A stretch of 64,000 nt of DNA from Zavarzinella formosa DSM 19928 (GCF_000255705.1 NZ_JH636442.1:592487-656486); one strand, 5' to 3'; numbered from the stretch's first letter, positions 17,373 through 28,117 are shown. Notes: a model not told the origin generated them from the sequence alone. Numbers and translations: made by a program.

Positions 17373-18299
17373 ATGAAAAATCCTCGTAAACCTCGTTCAG
17401 GATTTACCCTGATCGAACTGCTGGTGGTGATCGCGATCATCGCCATCCTCATTGGCCTCCTGTTGCCCGCTGTGCAAAAGATCCGGGAAGCCGCCAACCG
17501 GATGAAATGCACCAACAATTTCAAACAGTGGGGCCTGGCCATGCACGGCCACCACGATGTCAACGGCGCCCTTCCCCCCGGCGGAACCAGCAGTCCCCGG
17601 CACACGTGGGTGCCTTGCTTGTGGCCCTACATCGAACAGACTGCTTTGGCGACCCAATATGGCAGTGTGGATGTTCAACAGTTTTACCTGGCGCCCAGTG
17701 TCAACCAGAATGCCACGACCGGGCTGTCGACTCAAAAGATTTCCATGTACTATTGCCCCAGTGATCGTCCGAACGCCATTTGGACGGGCGACTCGTACTA
17801 TCGGGCACGTTCCAATTACATGGTGAATTGGGGAAACAAATACTCGAATTCCTCCGGATCGACGCTGGATGCTCCGTTTGGCCACATGGGGGGCAATCAG
17901 GCAACACCCCAAAAGACGCCCTTTAGCTCTATCACGGACGGGCTTTCCAACACGTTGTTGATGTCGGAAATCATCATGGCCAAAGCCGACGGTGATTTCA
18001 TCACGCACGGAGACGTGTTCAACGACGATATCAGCGGTTGCGGCTTCATGTTCATGACGATCAACACTCCGAACAGCGGCACGGATGCGATGGGCTATTG
18101 CACCAATTCCAACGATCCGGCCGCCCCTTGCGTGAACAATTCCTCCCCTTACCAAGTGGCGGCCCGAAGCCGGCACACGGGCGGGGTGAATGCGTTGCTT
18201 GGCGACGGCTCGGTCCGGTTTGTCCGGAGCGCGATTGCCAGCGGGATTTGGTCTGCGTTGGGCACGATGAGCGGCGGTGAAGTCGTTGGGAATTTTTAA
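17373..18299 (+). CDS. DUF1559 protein with pseudopilin-type N-terminus, paralog A
   Basis: The 308-residue protein opens with a short basic leader and [20 protein letters not shown], the type IV pilin/pseudopilin signal with glycine before the methylated Phe and Glu at +5. The DUF1559 domain follows ([20 protein letters not shown]) and ends with [20 protein letters not shown], the H-x9-DG motif region that marks the family. Such proteins are abundant in planctomycetes and are thought to be surface or secretion-associated. It is paired with the lipoprotein gene at 18522 and has a close paralog at 19193. Confidence 0.92.
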   Translation: MKNPRKPRSGFTLIELLVVIAIIAILIGLLLPAVQKIREAANRMKCTNNFKQWGLAMHGHHDVNGALPPGGTSSPRHTWVPCLWPYIEQTALATQYGSVDVQQFYLAPSVNQNATTGLSTQKISMYYCPSDRPNAIWTGDSYYRARSNYMVNWGNKYSNSSGSTLDAPFGHMGGNQATPQKTPFSSITDGLSNTLLMSEIIMAKADGDFITHGDVFNDDISGCGFMFMTINTPNSGTDAMGYCTNSNDPAAPCVNNSSPYQVAARSRHTGGVNALLGDGSVRFVRSAIASGIWSALGTMSGGEVVGNF

Positions 18300-18431
18300 T
18301 AGATCGTATTCACGATAACCGTAATTGCTTTGTTCGCAAGCACTTGTGAAATATGATAAATATTCGGCGCAAACATTTGTCACACAAGGGTTTAACGACG
18401 ATTTTCTTGGTTATCGTGAATAGGGTCTAAT
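18298..18431. mobile_element. MITE-like element with 20-base terminal inverted repeats
   Basis: Bases 18301-18320 and 18409-18428 are inverted repeats matching at 18 of 20 positions; 14 inner bases (TATTCACGATAACC) match perfectly. The 128-base unit is flanked by AAT on both sides (18298-18300 and 18429-18431), as a 3-base target duplication would be. It has no coding capacity. It lies one base past the stop codon of paralog A. An insertion-sequence-derived MITE is the best reading; a structured 3' UTR is the alternative. Confidence 0.5.
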
Positions 18432-18521
18432 ACCTAACAGTGGCAAATCCGTGGATTAACCAGTCGGTAAACCCACGGATGACTCTCCCCAAAAAACACT
18501 CTCATCGTCGGACATCAAATC

Positions 18522-18959
18522 ATGCGGTTACATGTGTTCCGAATCGGCCGTTTGGCGGCGGTTGTTGCGTTGATTTTTCTCATTCCCGCTTGCGGGTCTT
18601 CCGGGCCATCCGTGGCCAAAATCAAGGGGAAGGTGACACTTGACGGCCAGCCGTTGGCCGAGGGGTTGGTGAATTTTCGGCCGGTTGGTGATGATGCGCC
18701 GACCGCCAGCGGCATCGTGAAGAACGGCGAATTCACCGCCGAAGTGCCGGTGACCAAAATGCGAGTGTCCATCTCGGCGTCAAAAGTCACCGGACAGCGG
18801 AAGGCTTACAATACCCCGGACAGCCCGTTGGTGGACATTGTCACTGAAATCATCCCCGCCAAATACAATTCCAAGTCTGAACTGGTTCACGACATCAAAC
18901 CGGACACCAAGGAATTGAATTTTGAACTGATCTCCGATCCGGCCCCCGGTAAAAAGTGA
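18522..18959 (+). CDS. Small secreted lipoprotein of the planctomycete DUF1559-associated type
   Basis: The 145-residue protein has a lipoprotein signal (RLAAVVALIFLIPAC, with cysteine at +1), then a beta-rich domain starting VAKIKGKVTLDGQPLAEGLV. This pattern resembles carboxypeptidase-regulatory/transthyretin-like domains and is repeatedly found next to DUF1559 genes. It ends with a hydrophilic tail (DPAPGKK). It is probably anchored to a membrane on the outer face. It sits between the two pseudopilin-type DUF1559 genes. Confidence 0.8.
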   Translation: MRLHVFRIGRLAAVVALIFLIPACGSSGPSVAKIKGKVTLDGQPLAEGLVNFRPVGDDAPTASGIVKNGEFTAEVPVTKMRVSISASKVTGQRKAYNTPDSPLVDIVTEIIPAKYNSKSELVHDIKPDTKELNFELISDPAPGKK

Positions 18960-19192
18960 CTTGTTTAGTCGGAGAATGCTCTCGGCCAAGTTGAACGAAA
19001 TCAGCTGGGCGAGAGGCAAGGGCATGGAATTTGCTTGGTGCATTTTGGATTGAATCATCTTGTCAGGCCCTCTAGAATCCACACAACTCTCCTGATACTT
19101 CGGCGCAACCAGATTAATGCCCCCTCACATCTTTCGGTTGTCTGTCGATTGACCTGCCCAATCCAATCATGATTCTTTTACAGGTGTTCTAG

Positions 19193-20110
<918 letters not shown>

Positions 20111-20361
20111 TCAGCGATTCGCCTCGCTTGTGAGTTCCGATTTTTCAATGACCGAAGTTCATGAGCAAAACACCGGAATCCGGTATGATTGTTGATGAAT
20201 CTCGGTTGTTGTTTTGTTTGGGGATGTCACGGTTCAAGCGGAATTCCGAACAGTCCGCTTCCTGCAAGTGATCCGTGTCTTGAGCATTGAACCTTCCAAA
20301 TTTTGTCGGCTTATTCATCCCGGATGGCCGACAGTCTTGATCGCATGTTTTGTGAACGAGG

Positions 20362-23337
20362 ATGCCGATGAGTTCACTTCGCACGTCCCTCGTGGCCGCT
20401 TTGCTGTCAGCCGGATCGCTGGCGGCAGCCGAACCAGACTTCACCAAAGACATCCAGCCGTTGTTGGATTCTGCTTGTGTGTCTTGTCACGGGCCGAAAA
20501 AGCAAAAGGGAAATCTAAGGCTTGATGCTGCCGCTCCGAACTTTGGCATCGGGGAATCCGGTTCGGCACTCAAGGCGGGCGATCCGGCCAAGAGTCATTT
20601 GATTCAGCGAGTCATCAGTTCCAACCCTGATGACCGGATGCCGCCGGATGGCCCGGCCCTCAAGCCGGAGAGTGTGCAATTACTCAAAACTTGGATCACC
20701 GCCGGAGCGAAGCGGCCGGAAGTGGCCGTCGCCGAAGATCGCACCAAGTGGTGGTCGTTCCAGCCAATCAAATATCCAGCTCCGCCGGTGCTTCCCGAAA
20801 CGGAACGCCGTTGGTCGGCCCATCCGATTGACCGCTTTGTCCGGGTGAAGCAACTGGAACAGAAGCTGAAGCCTGCCGTCTTGGCCGACCGACGGACTTT
20901 GATCCGTCGTCTGAGTTTCGATTTGTTGGGGTTGCCTCCCGCTCCCGAAGAAGTGGAGAAATTCGCCAACGATCCGGCGGCCGACGCCTACGAGAAACTG
21001 GTGGATCGATATCTCGCGGCACCGCAGTATGGGGAACGCTGGGCGAGGCACTGGCTGGATGTGGTGCATTTCGGCGACAGTCATGGCTACGACAAAGACA
21101 AGCCCCGTCCGAACGCCTGGCCCTACCGCGATTACGTGATCCGCTCGCTGAACGCGGACAAACCTTACGCCCGGTTTGTTCAGGAACAAATCGCCGGGGA
21201 CGTGTTGTTTCCTGGCACACAGGATGGCATTGAGGCACTGGGTTTCATCGCCGCCGGTCCGTGGGACTTTATCGGCCATGCGGAAGTGCCCGAGACGAAG
21301 ATCGACGGCAAGGTGGCCCGCCATCTGGACCGTGACGACATGGTGGCCAACACGATGTCCACGTTCATGAGCATGACCGTGCATTGCGCCCAATGCCATA
21401 ACCACAAGTTTGACCCTGTTTCGCAGGAAGATTATTACCGCCTTCAGGCGGTCTTCGCCGCCCTCGACCGGGCGGACATGCGGTACGATGTTGATCCGAA
21501 CACTGCCCGCCAACGAGGCGTCTTGGCCGACCGTCGGAAGAAGGTTGAAGGAGAACTGGCCGTAATCCGGGAGGCCATCAAGAAAGCGGGCGGGGCCGAG
21601 TTGGCCAGACTTGATGATTTGCTGTCCAAGATCGCGAAGCCTGTCGCGGGCGCGGCCCCAGAATTCGGCTACCACAGCGCCTTGACTGAACGACAAGACA
21701 CGGTGAAGTGGGTTCAAGTTGACCTCGGCAAATCCGTGCAACTGGCTTCCGTTTCCATCACGGGTTGTCACGACGATTTCGCGGACATCGGAGCGGGTTT
21801 CGGCTTCCCGGTGCGGTTCAAGATTGAACTGGCCGACGATCCCGAGTTCAAGACCAATGTGCAACTGCTTGCGGATCGCACGGCCACGGATGTGAAAAAT
21901 CCTGGCGTGGAACCGCAGACTTTTCCTGCAATGAAGAAGCAGGGGCGATATGTGCGGATAACGGCCACGAAACTGGCCCTTCGGCAGAACGATTACATGC
22001 TCGCCCTTGCCGAATTGGAAGCACTCGACGCCAGCGGCGCGAATGTGGCGTTCGGCAAAACGGTCATCTCGCTTGACACGATCGAAGCCGGACCCCGATG
22101 GCGTCGGAGCAATCTCACGGATGGAATCACTTACGCCAAAAAAACGGGCATTCCTCAAAATGGCGATGAACTCCGCAAGCAACGTCAGGATTTGTTGAAC
22201 AAAGTCGTCGAAGCCAAGACCCGCGAACGCGAGACGGCGTTGACCGTCGAAGTGGCCGAGATGGTCCGACAAATGGCGGCGTTGCCCGCGCAACGGACGG
22301 CGTATGTCGGGATGGTTTATACCGGCGGCGGGGCGTTCGTCGGCACGGGCGGGCAGGGGGGCAAGCCTCGTCCCATTAATGTTCTGAACCGCGGCGAAGT
22401 CACCAAGCCGGGCAAGCTGGTCGAAGCCAGCGCGTTGACTCAATTGCCCAATATTCCTGGTGAATTCAATCTTCCAGCCAACCACGCCGAGGGCGAACGC
22501 CGGGCCGGATTGGCCCGATGGCTTTCCTCCGAGAAGAACCCGCTGACATGGCGTTCGATTGTCAACCGGGTGTGGCTGTATCACATGGGCCGTGGTCTTG
22601 TCGATTCGCCGAACGACTTCGGCCGGATGGGCCAACTCCCCTCACATCCCGAACTGATTGACTGGCTGGCGGCCGAATTCCTCAAACACAACGGCTCGTT
22701 CAAGTGGTTGCACAAGACCATCGTGATGAGCGAGACTTATCGGCAATCATCGGCCGGGGATGCTGATGCCGTGCGTGCCGATTCCGGCAACATGTGGTAT
22801 TCCCGGATGGTCCGCCGCAAACTGGAGGCCGAGGCCGTTCGGGACAGCATCCTGATGGTGAGCGGCAAACTCGATCTCACGATGGGCGGTCCGGCCTTTC
22901 AAGACTTCGTGATCGACAAGCCAGATCACTCACCGCACTACGAATACGACCGTTACGATCCCGAGGATGTCCGCACGCATCGCCGGGCGGTGTATCGGTT
23001 CTTGGTTCGTTCGCAGCTTCAACCGTTCATGACGACGCTGGATTGTGCGGACCCGTCCGTCTCGGTGGACAAACGCAATCAAACATACTCTCCGCTTCAG
23101 GCGTTGGCCGTGCTGAACAACAAACTCAGCATCGCGATGGCGAAACACTTCGCCGAGCGAGTGAGCAAAGAAGCAAAAGAGCCAAAGGAACAAGTTCGCC
23201 TGGCGGTCCGGCTGGCGTTGAGCCGGGAACCTTCGGCCGAGGAACTGGCCGCCCTCACGGAACACACGGCGAAACATGGTCTGCCAAATACGTGTCGCCT
23301 GTTGTTCAACCTGAACGAATTCCACTTTGTCGATTGA
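20362..23337 (+). CDS. PSD1-type planctomycete cytochrome protein (PSCyt1-DUF1549-DUF1553)
   Basis: The 991-residue protein has a signal peptide (SLVAALLSAGSLAAAE) and a PSCyt1 haem-binding motif CVSCH (C39, C42, H43). DUF1549 follows and contains a second CxxCH (CAQCH near residue 340), then DUF1553 (WRSIVNRVWLYHMGRGLV, MVRRKLEAEAVRDSIL). Residues ~435-570 look like an inserted F5/8-type/galactose-binding module (VKWVQVDLGKSVQLASVSI). It is probably exported and attached to c-type haem. Proteins of this group sit with DUF1501 sulfatase-like genes in planctomycetes and are thought to serve polysaccharide breakdown. Stop and next start are 10 bases apart. Confidence 0.9.
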   Translation: MPMSSLRTSLVAALLSAGSLAAAEPDFTKDIQPLLDSACVSCHGPKKQKGNLRLDAAAPNFGIGESGSALKAGDPAKSHLIQRVISSNPDDRMPPDGPALKPESVQLLKTWITAGAKRPEVAVAEDRTKWWSFQPIKYPAPPVLPETERRWSAHPIDRFVRVKQLEQKLKPAVLADRRTLIRRLSFDLLGLPPAPEEVEKFANDPAADAYEKLVDRYLAAPQYGERWARHWLDVVHFGDSHGYDKDKPRPNAWPYRDYVIRSLNADKPYARFVQEQIAGDVLFPGTQDGIEALGFIAAGPWDFIGHAEVPETKIDGKVARHLDRDDMVANTMSTFMSMTVHCAQCHNHKFDPVSQEDYYRLQAVFAALDRADMRYDVDPNTARQRGVLADRRKKVEGELAVIREAIKKAGGAELARLDDLLSKIAKPVAGAAPEFGYHSALTERQDTVKWVQVDLGKSVQLASVSITGCHDDFADIGAGFGFPVRFKIELADDPEFKTNVQLLADRTATDVKNPGVEPQTFPAMKKQGRYVRITATKLALRQNDYMLALAELEALDASGANVAFGKTVISLDTIEAGPRWRRSNLTDGITYAKKTGIPQNGDELRKQRQDLLNKVVEAKTRERETALTVEVAEMVRQMAALPAQRTAYVGMVYTGGGAFVGTGGQGGKPRPINVLNRGEVTKPGKLVEASALTQLPNIPGEFNLPANHAEGERRAGLARWLSSEKNPLTWRSIVNRVWLYHMGRGLVDSPNDFGRMGQLPSHPELIDWLAAEFLKHNGSFKWLHKTIVMSETYRQSSAGDADAVRADSGNMWYSRMVRRKLEAEAVRDSILMVSGKLDLTMGGPAFQDFVIDKPDHSPHYEYDRYDPEDVRTHRRAVYRFLVRSQLQPFMTTLDCADPSVSVDKRNQTYSPLQALAVLNNKLSIAMAKHFAERVSKEAKEPKEQVRLAVRLALSREPSAEELAALTEHTAKHGLPNTCRLLFNLNEFHFVD

Positions 23338-23347
23338 GGAGCGATCC

Positions 23348-24802
23348 ATGAACCTGTTTCAAAATCGACGGGAATTTTTGTGGTCCTCCGCCGGGGGACT
23401 TGGAGGAATCGCCCTCGCCGCCATGATGGCCGAGAAGGGGATGGCCGCACCACAGGCGGGATTGCCGCATCATAAGCCGAAGGCCAAACGGGTGGTCCAA
23501 CTCTTCATGGCGGGCGGGGCCAGCCATGTGGATTTGTTCGACTTCAAGCCGGACCTCGTGAAACACCACGGCAAAAACTCCGATTTCGGCGAGCATGTGG
23601 AGGCGTTTCAAAACGGCCTCGGCCCGTGGCTGAAACCCTTTTGGGACTTCAAGCCATACGGCAAATGCGGCAAGCAACTCAGCGAGACGGTGTCGCCCCT
23701 CGGCGCCGTTGCCGACGAGATGGCCTTCATCCACAACATGGTCGGCAAAACAGGCGTTCACAGTCAGGGAACGTTGTTGCAAACCACTGGCTTCAACCGG
23801 CCCGGTTTTCCGGGGATGGGTTGTTGGATCAGTTATGGGTTGGGTTCGCTCAATGACAACCTGCCCACCTTTGTGGTGTTGCCGGATCATCGCGGACTTG
23901 CATCCAACGGGACGAAGAACTGGGACAGTGCTTTTCTGCCGTCGCACCATCAGGGGACGGTGATTTATCCGGGCACCCCGACGCCGATCAGTGATTTGTT
24001 CCCAGACAAAACCGCCGGGTATGTCACTCGCGAAAGCGATGCCTCCACCATTTCACTGTTGAATAAGTTGAACACCCGCCACGCGGGTGATCGGCCGATG
24101 GACGACCGGTTGGAGGCCCGCATCCAGAGTTACGAACTGGCCGCCAAGATGCAGCTGGCCGCCCCGGAGGCCCTTAATATTTCCAAGGAACCGGCTCATG
24201 TGTTGAAGCTTTACGGCCTCGATCATGGCAAGAGTTCGTTTGACAAAGAGATCAACAACGTCGAGGAAACGGACTACTTCGGCCGGAAATGTCTCGTGGC
24301 CCGACGATTGCTTGAACGGGGTGTGCGCTTCGTGCAAATCTGGTCCGGCAACGACAACGGTTTTCCCCGGCGAAATTGGGACTCACACGAGGATGTGAAA
24401 CGCGATCACGGCCCGCTGGCTTTCGGCATGGCCCACGGGGCGAGCGCTCTGATCCAAGACCTGAAACAACGGGGTTTGCTGGAGGACACCATCATCCTCT
24501 GGACGACAGAATTCGGCCGGATGCCCTCCTCGCAGGGAGGCAAAGGCCGCGACCACAACCCGTATTGCTTCACCAATTGGCTGGCCGGTGGCGGCATCAA
24601 AGGCGGAGTCACCCACGGTCTTAGCGATCAGTGGGGGTACAAGCCGCTGGATCGAAAACACCCGACGGAGGTATATGATGTCCACGCGACGATCATGCAC
24701 TTGTTGGGAATCGACCATGAACGTTTCACTGTGCGAAACAATGGCATCGACCGCCGACTGACCGATGTTCACGGTCATGTCATCAAGGAAATCCTTGCAT
24801 AA
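23348..24802 (+). CDS. DUF1501 (sulfatase-like) Tat-exported protein
   Basis: The 484-residue protein starts at the ATG at 23348, behind GAGGAGCG. The N-terminus has a twin-arginine signal (NRREFLWSSAGGLGGIALA). DUF1501 features are present: VVQLFMAGGASHVDLFD, WTTEFGRMPSSQGGKGRDHN and DVHATIMHLLGIDHERFT. The family belongs to the alkaline phosphatase/sulfatase superfamily. It is always seen next to PSD1-type proteins in planctomycetes, as here, and followed by a DUF1080 gene 14 bases later. Confidence 0.92.
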   Translation: MNLFQNRREFLWSSAGGLGGIALAAMMAEKGMAAPQAGLPHHKPKAKRVVQLFMAGGASHVDLFDFKPDLVKHHGKNSDFGEHVEAFQNGLGPWLKPFWDFKPYGKCGKQLSETVSPLGAVADEMAFIHNMVGKTGVHSQGTLLQTTGFNRPGFPGMGCWISYGLGSLNDNLPTFVVLPDHRGLASNGTKNWDSAFLPSHHQGTVIYPGTPTPISDLFPDKTAGYVTRESDASTISLLNKLNTRHAGDRPMDDRLEARIQSYELAAKMQLAAPEALNISKEPAHVLKLYGLDHGKSSFDKEINNVEETDYFGRKCLVARRLLERGVRFVQIWSGNDNGFPRRNWDSHEDVKRDHGPLAFGMAHGASALIQDLKQRGLLEDTIILWTTEFGRMPSSQGGKGRDHNPYCFTNWLAGGGIKGGVTHGLSDQWGYKPLDRKHPTEVYDVHATIMHLLGIDHERFTVRNNGIDRRLTDVHGHVIKEILA

Positions 24803-24816
24803 TTTCGGAGTCACGA

Positions 24817-25755
24817 ATGAGACTGCTTGCCGTGCTGGCTCTCTTCCCCCTCATGGCCCACGGCGAAGGCCCGGCCGCGCCGAACACTCTTTCCAAGGAA
24901 CGCATCACCGAAGGCTGGATCTCGCTGTTTGATGGCGAGACCACTTTCGGATGGACCACCGAAGGGGCGGTGACGGTCGAAAAAGGGGTGTTGAAAATCG
25001 GGGGCGACCAAGTCTCTTCCGTCTTGTGGAATCATCCGACGATCCCCGGCGAACTTCGGTATTCCGAATTATTGGAAGGCGAGTGGAAGGCCAAGAAGAT
25101 GACTTTTGAAAATGGCAAGAACCCGCTCAAAGTCGGCGTGGCTCCCGGCAAGAAAAGTGAGTTTCGAGACATTCATTTCAAACCGGCCGCCATGAAAGAC
25201 CTGTTCAATGGCAAAGACCTGACGGGCTGGAAAGAGAACGCCGCCAAAAAGGCATCCGTGTTTTCAGTCACCAAGGAGGGCTGGCTGAACGTCAAGAACG
25301 GCCCCGGCGATCTCCAAACCACCGACCAATGGGCGGACTTTCTCTTGCAACTAGAGTGCATCAGCAACGGCAAACACCTGAACAGCGGCATCTTCTTCCG
25401 GGCGATTCCGGACCAATATCAGCAAGGTTACGAAGCCCAGATCCGCAATGAATGGATCGGCGAAGACCGCACCAAGCCTTTCGACTTCGGCACCGGGGCC
25501 ATCTATCGTCGGGTGCCCGCCCGCAAAGTCGTTTCGACGGACGGCGAATGGTTCACTATGACCGTGCTGGCCAAGGGGAAACGTCTTTCGACTTGGGTGA
25601 ACGGCTATCCGGTCGTTGACTGGCTTGATGATCGCAAGGAAGCCGACAATGGCCGTAACGGAGCCAAAACTTCCAAAGGGGCGATCAGCATTCAGGGCCA
25701 TGACCCGACGACCGACCTGAGCTTCCGAAATATTCGGATTCTATCTTTGGATTGA
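24817..25755 (+). CDS. DUF1080 (3-keto-disaccharide hydrolase-like) protein
   Basis: The 312-residue protein has a signal peptide (LLAVLALFPLMAHG). Its first ~125 residues contain a partial LamG-like or DUF1080-like repeat (GWISLFDGETTFGWTTEG). The complete DUF1080 domain follows (MKDLFNGKDLTGWKE, SGIFFRAIPDQYQQGYEAQI, KGAISIQGHDP). The family has a jelly-roll fold, and members cleave 3-keto-glycosides. It is the last gene of the PSD1-DUF1501-DUF1080 operon and is followed by a bidirectional terminator. Confidence 0.9.
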   Translation: MRLLAVLALFPLMAHGEGPAAPNTLSKERITEGWISLFDGETTFGWTTEGAVTVEKGVLKIGGDQVSSVLWNHPTIPGELRYSELLEGEWKAKKMTFENGKNPLKVGVAPGKKSEFRDIHFKPAAMKDLFNGKDLTGWKENAAKKASVFSVTKEGWLNVKNGPGDLQTTDQWADFLLQLECISNGKHLNSGIFFRAIPDQYQQGYEAQIRNEWIGEDRTKPFDFGTGAIYRRVPARKVVSTDGEWFTMTVLAKGKRLSTWVNGYPVVDWLDDRKEADNGRNGAKTSKGAISIQGHDPTTDLSFRNIRILSLD

Positions 25756-25759
25756 CGAG

Positions 25760-25784
25760 GGTGGAGATGAATTTATTCTCCACC
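25760..25784. terminator. Bidirectional terminator hairpin
   Basis: GGTGGAGA at 25760-25767 pairs with TCTCCACC at 25777-25784 around a 9-base AT-rich loop. It begins five bases after the DUF1080 stop and includes the last codons of the opposing gene, so it could stop transcription from both sides. The T-run is short. Confidence 0.6.
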
Positions 25785-26609
25785 GCCCTCACGATAACGA
25801 GAGATGAGTTCAAGGGTCATCAGCACCACCTCCATGACCAGCAGCACGATAATTCCCACTTCGAGCCGGTGGCCGTTGCGATACCAGCGGTAATCGGCGA
25901 TTCGGTCGCTGCCCCCCTCATACAAATCCTCGCAGGTTTCCAACAGGGTGTTGAAATCCTCCAGACGGCCTTCCAGATCGGCCCGGCGAAGCAGTCTCGC
26001 CATTAACCTTCTCGATGTCACGGACAACCGACGAGGCGTGCGGCTTAGGTGGGGTTCGATTTTGACAAAGACCAGTCGCAAGGAATATAGGGATTCGATG
26101 CTCTCGCCGAATTTTTGCTCCAGTTCCCGGTTTTTAATGCGGTAAGCATGCTCCACATCGACGGCGGCACCCGCATGGCGGCTTTCCAAGGCGGCTTCCA
26201 GTTCGCGGAACCGTCCTTCATAAAACGCAAACTCCAACAAAGCAGCCAAGGCATCTCCTTGAGCATTGGGCTTCCCCACAATGATTGCCCGGCCCGGCCG
26301 CCAGTGAATGGTCTGGTTTTCCACCGTGGCAGTGATCGATGGAACCGCCTCCGGATGGTCCGGGGCGGCCAGCCATTTTTCCCATCGATCCGCTTCATTT
26401 TTGGCCACGAACAGAACGTCGATAAAATCGGTCGGTTCCGGCCAGACATTCTCTCTCGGCAGGTCGTCCAGCGGGCGTTGCTCCTCAACCGCCACCCAAG
26501 TCGTGGACAACCGGAAAGAGGCGGTCGGCGTTGCCGATGTCTGTGACTGTTCCCGAAAGGTGAACCGCTTTGCAATGGTTGCCACGAGATGATCTCCGGG
26601 AAACGGCAT
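25773..26609 (-). CDS. Hypothetical protein with C-terminal membrane anchor (RMD1-like?)
   Basis: The 278-residue protein starts at the ATG at 26609. It is soluble and charged for ~235 residues with helical segments, then has one C-terminal membrane helix (EVGIIVLLVMEVVLMTLEL) followed by a short charged tail. Central features SIESLYSLRLVFVKIEPHL and RADLEGRLEDFNTLLETCEDLY resemble the RMD1/DUF155 family pattern of an alpha-helical region before a tail anchor, but no firm motif was recognised. Function unknown. Convergent with DUF1080; the upstream gene is 47 bases away. Confidence 0.7.
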   Translation of the reverse strand: MPFPGDHLVATIAKRFTFREQSQTSATPTASFRLSTTWVAVEEQRPLDDLPRENVWPEPTDFIDVLFVAKNEADRWEKWLAAPDHPEAVPSITATVENQTIHWRPGRAIIVGKPNAQGDALAALLEFAFYEGRFRELEAALESRHAGAAVDVEHAYRIKNRELEQKFGESIESLYSLRLVFVKIEPHLSRTPRRLSVTSRRLMARLLRRADLEGRLEDFNTLLETCEDLYEGGSDRIADYRWYRNGHRLEVGIIVLLVMEVVLMTLELISRYREGGGE

Positions 26610-26656
26610 CAAGAGAGGGCCGACAGGGATGACGGGACGATTCCCGGGAACATATT

Positions 26657-28117
26657 TTACTTGGAGATGATCTGAAGGTCCGACGGCAACCGCGGATTCC
26701 CTTTGGGAAGTTCGACCGGTTTGGCGGGAGCGATGATGTTATTCGGCCCGGTGGTCCCCGCAGCTTGGATTTCAGCGATCTCCTCGGCGATCCAATCAGC
26801 CACCAATTCGGCCGAGTCCAGCACCCCGTTGAGGGTAGAGTCAAACAAGTAATCACCGATCACGAAAAGGCCCGGATGTTCCGTCGGTTCGGGTTGATGG
26901 CGAACATCGGGATCAAGCATCGGTCGGCCGCCCGGCAGGCCGTTGACCGAACCGATCCAACGATGAACGCGGGATTCCATCATGTCATCCCGGCCGTGTT
27001 GCAGAAAATCAGGCAGTGAATCGAGCATCTGCTTGGTGAGTGTCGCGTCATCCAGGTTGTTCAGATTCAAGGCCGCTTCGCCGCCGATCAGCCAGCCCAA
27101 GACGCCGTATTCATGCGTGACGCCGCGAGAGGTTTCATCATAAACGCAACAGCCGCCGAACGCATCCAGCATGAAATACCCGTCGGGCAGATAATTCCGC
27201 CAGAACGGTTTGCGGAACAGGATCGACACCCGCAGGTAATGGGCGGGATAGTCGTAATGGGCGTGATGCCGGTGCATCGCGTTCGAGAGAACCGGTCCGG
27301 CCCAATCAACCGATGGCAACCAGTTGTTGGGCAAAGCGGCCACGACGAAATCGAAGACTTCACTGGAAGTTTCCGTGCCGGATCGGGAGATCACGCGATA
27401 TCGGTTGTCCTCGGTTTTTTCGACTTGGGCCACGCGATGGTTCAACCGGACACGGGCACTGATTCGCTTGGCGAGTTCTTGCGGAATCCGCTCGATGCCG
27501 CCGTCAACGGTGTATAGCCGCATGTAGCCCGGCTCGTTCATTAAGAAGTTTTGCAGGCCATAGGCGGCGTTTGTCTGATGAGGTTCCGTGGCCAAGTCGC
27601 TGTGAATCGTCACTTGAATCAACCGGCGGGCCGTCTCGTCCGGGACCGTTTGCAACAAGGTATGAAACTGGCGGCGGGCCATCGGGTCCGCGTTGTCTTC
27701 TTTCCAGTCGGAATCGTAATACTCTTGCGGGGAGATGGCGTTTCTTGCCTTGCGCCGGAAGCTTTTCAAAGCATCATGCGTGGCATCCCCAAACTCCCGC
27801 CGGACATCGGCCAGTGTTCGGACAATCCGGCCGTCAAGGATCACCGCCGAACCGATCATCGGCCGCGTTGGCAACCCCAGTTCAGCGACAAGTTCCCGCA
27901 GCGGGTCCGGGCCGATTTGGGAATAGTCGTAAAGCTCGGCCGCACCGGCCTCATAACGAACAGGGGCCGAGGCGAATTGTCGCGTGACAATCTTTCCCCC
28001 AAGGCGGGAGCTTGCCTCAAAGATCGTGCATTCGCATGAGGGTACTTGGTTTAACAAATGTGTCAGCATCAGCCCACCGGGACCGCCCCCGATGACGGCT
28101 ACCCGTCGAGCAATCAT
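26657..28117 (-). CDS. FAD-dependent amine oxidase / protoporphyrinogen-oxidase-like protein
   Basis: The start is taken as the ATG at 28117 (MIARRVAVIGGGPGG); a frame-consistent ATG at 28201 would add 28 residues without a clear ribosome site. The 486-residue protein opens with the GxGxxG dinucleotide fold (GGGPGGL) and EASSRLGGKI, the second ADP-binding strand used by flavin amine oxidases and PPOX. It ends with GLFVIGDYLFDSTLNGVLDSA, the FAD-contact motif. The flavoprotein's substrate is unknown; it could be an amine, a carotenoid or a porphyrin. Confidence 0.82.
   Translation of the reverse strand: MIARRVAVIGGGPGGLMLTHLLNQVPSCECTIFEASSRLGGKIVTRQFASAPVRYEAGAAELYDYSQIGPDPLRELVAELGLPTRPMIGSAVILDGRIVRTLADVRREFGDATHDALKSFRRKARNAISPQEYYDSDWKEDNADPMARRQFHTLLQTVPDETARRLIQVTIHSDLATEPHQTNAAYGLQNFLMNEPGYMRLYTVDGGIERIPQELAKRISARVRLNHRVAQVEKTEDNRYRVISRSGTETSSEVFDFVVAALPNNWLPSVDWAGPVLSNAMHRHHAHYDYPAHYLRVSILFRKPFWRNYLPDGYFMLDAFGGCCVYDETSRGVTHEYGVLGWLIGGEAALNLNNLDDATLTKQMLDSLPDFLQHGRDDMMESRVHRWIGSVNGLPGGRPMLDPDVRHQPEPTEHPGLFVIGDYLFDSTLNGVLDSAELVADWIAEEIAEIQAAGTTGPNNIIAPAKPVELPKGNPRLPSDLQIISK

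Noticed and set aside
17397-18383. Minus-strand open frame opposite DUF1559 paralog A, running into the MITE-like element
   Set aside because: Antisense shadow with no motif.
20680-22635. Long minus-strand open frame (651 residues) opposite the first PSD1 gene
   Set aside because: It lies entirely inside a well-supported gene on the other strand and its product has no known motif; GC-biased codon use leaves such frames open.
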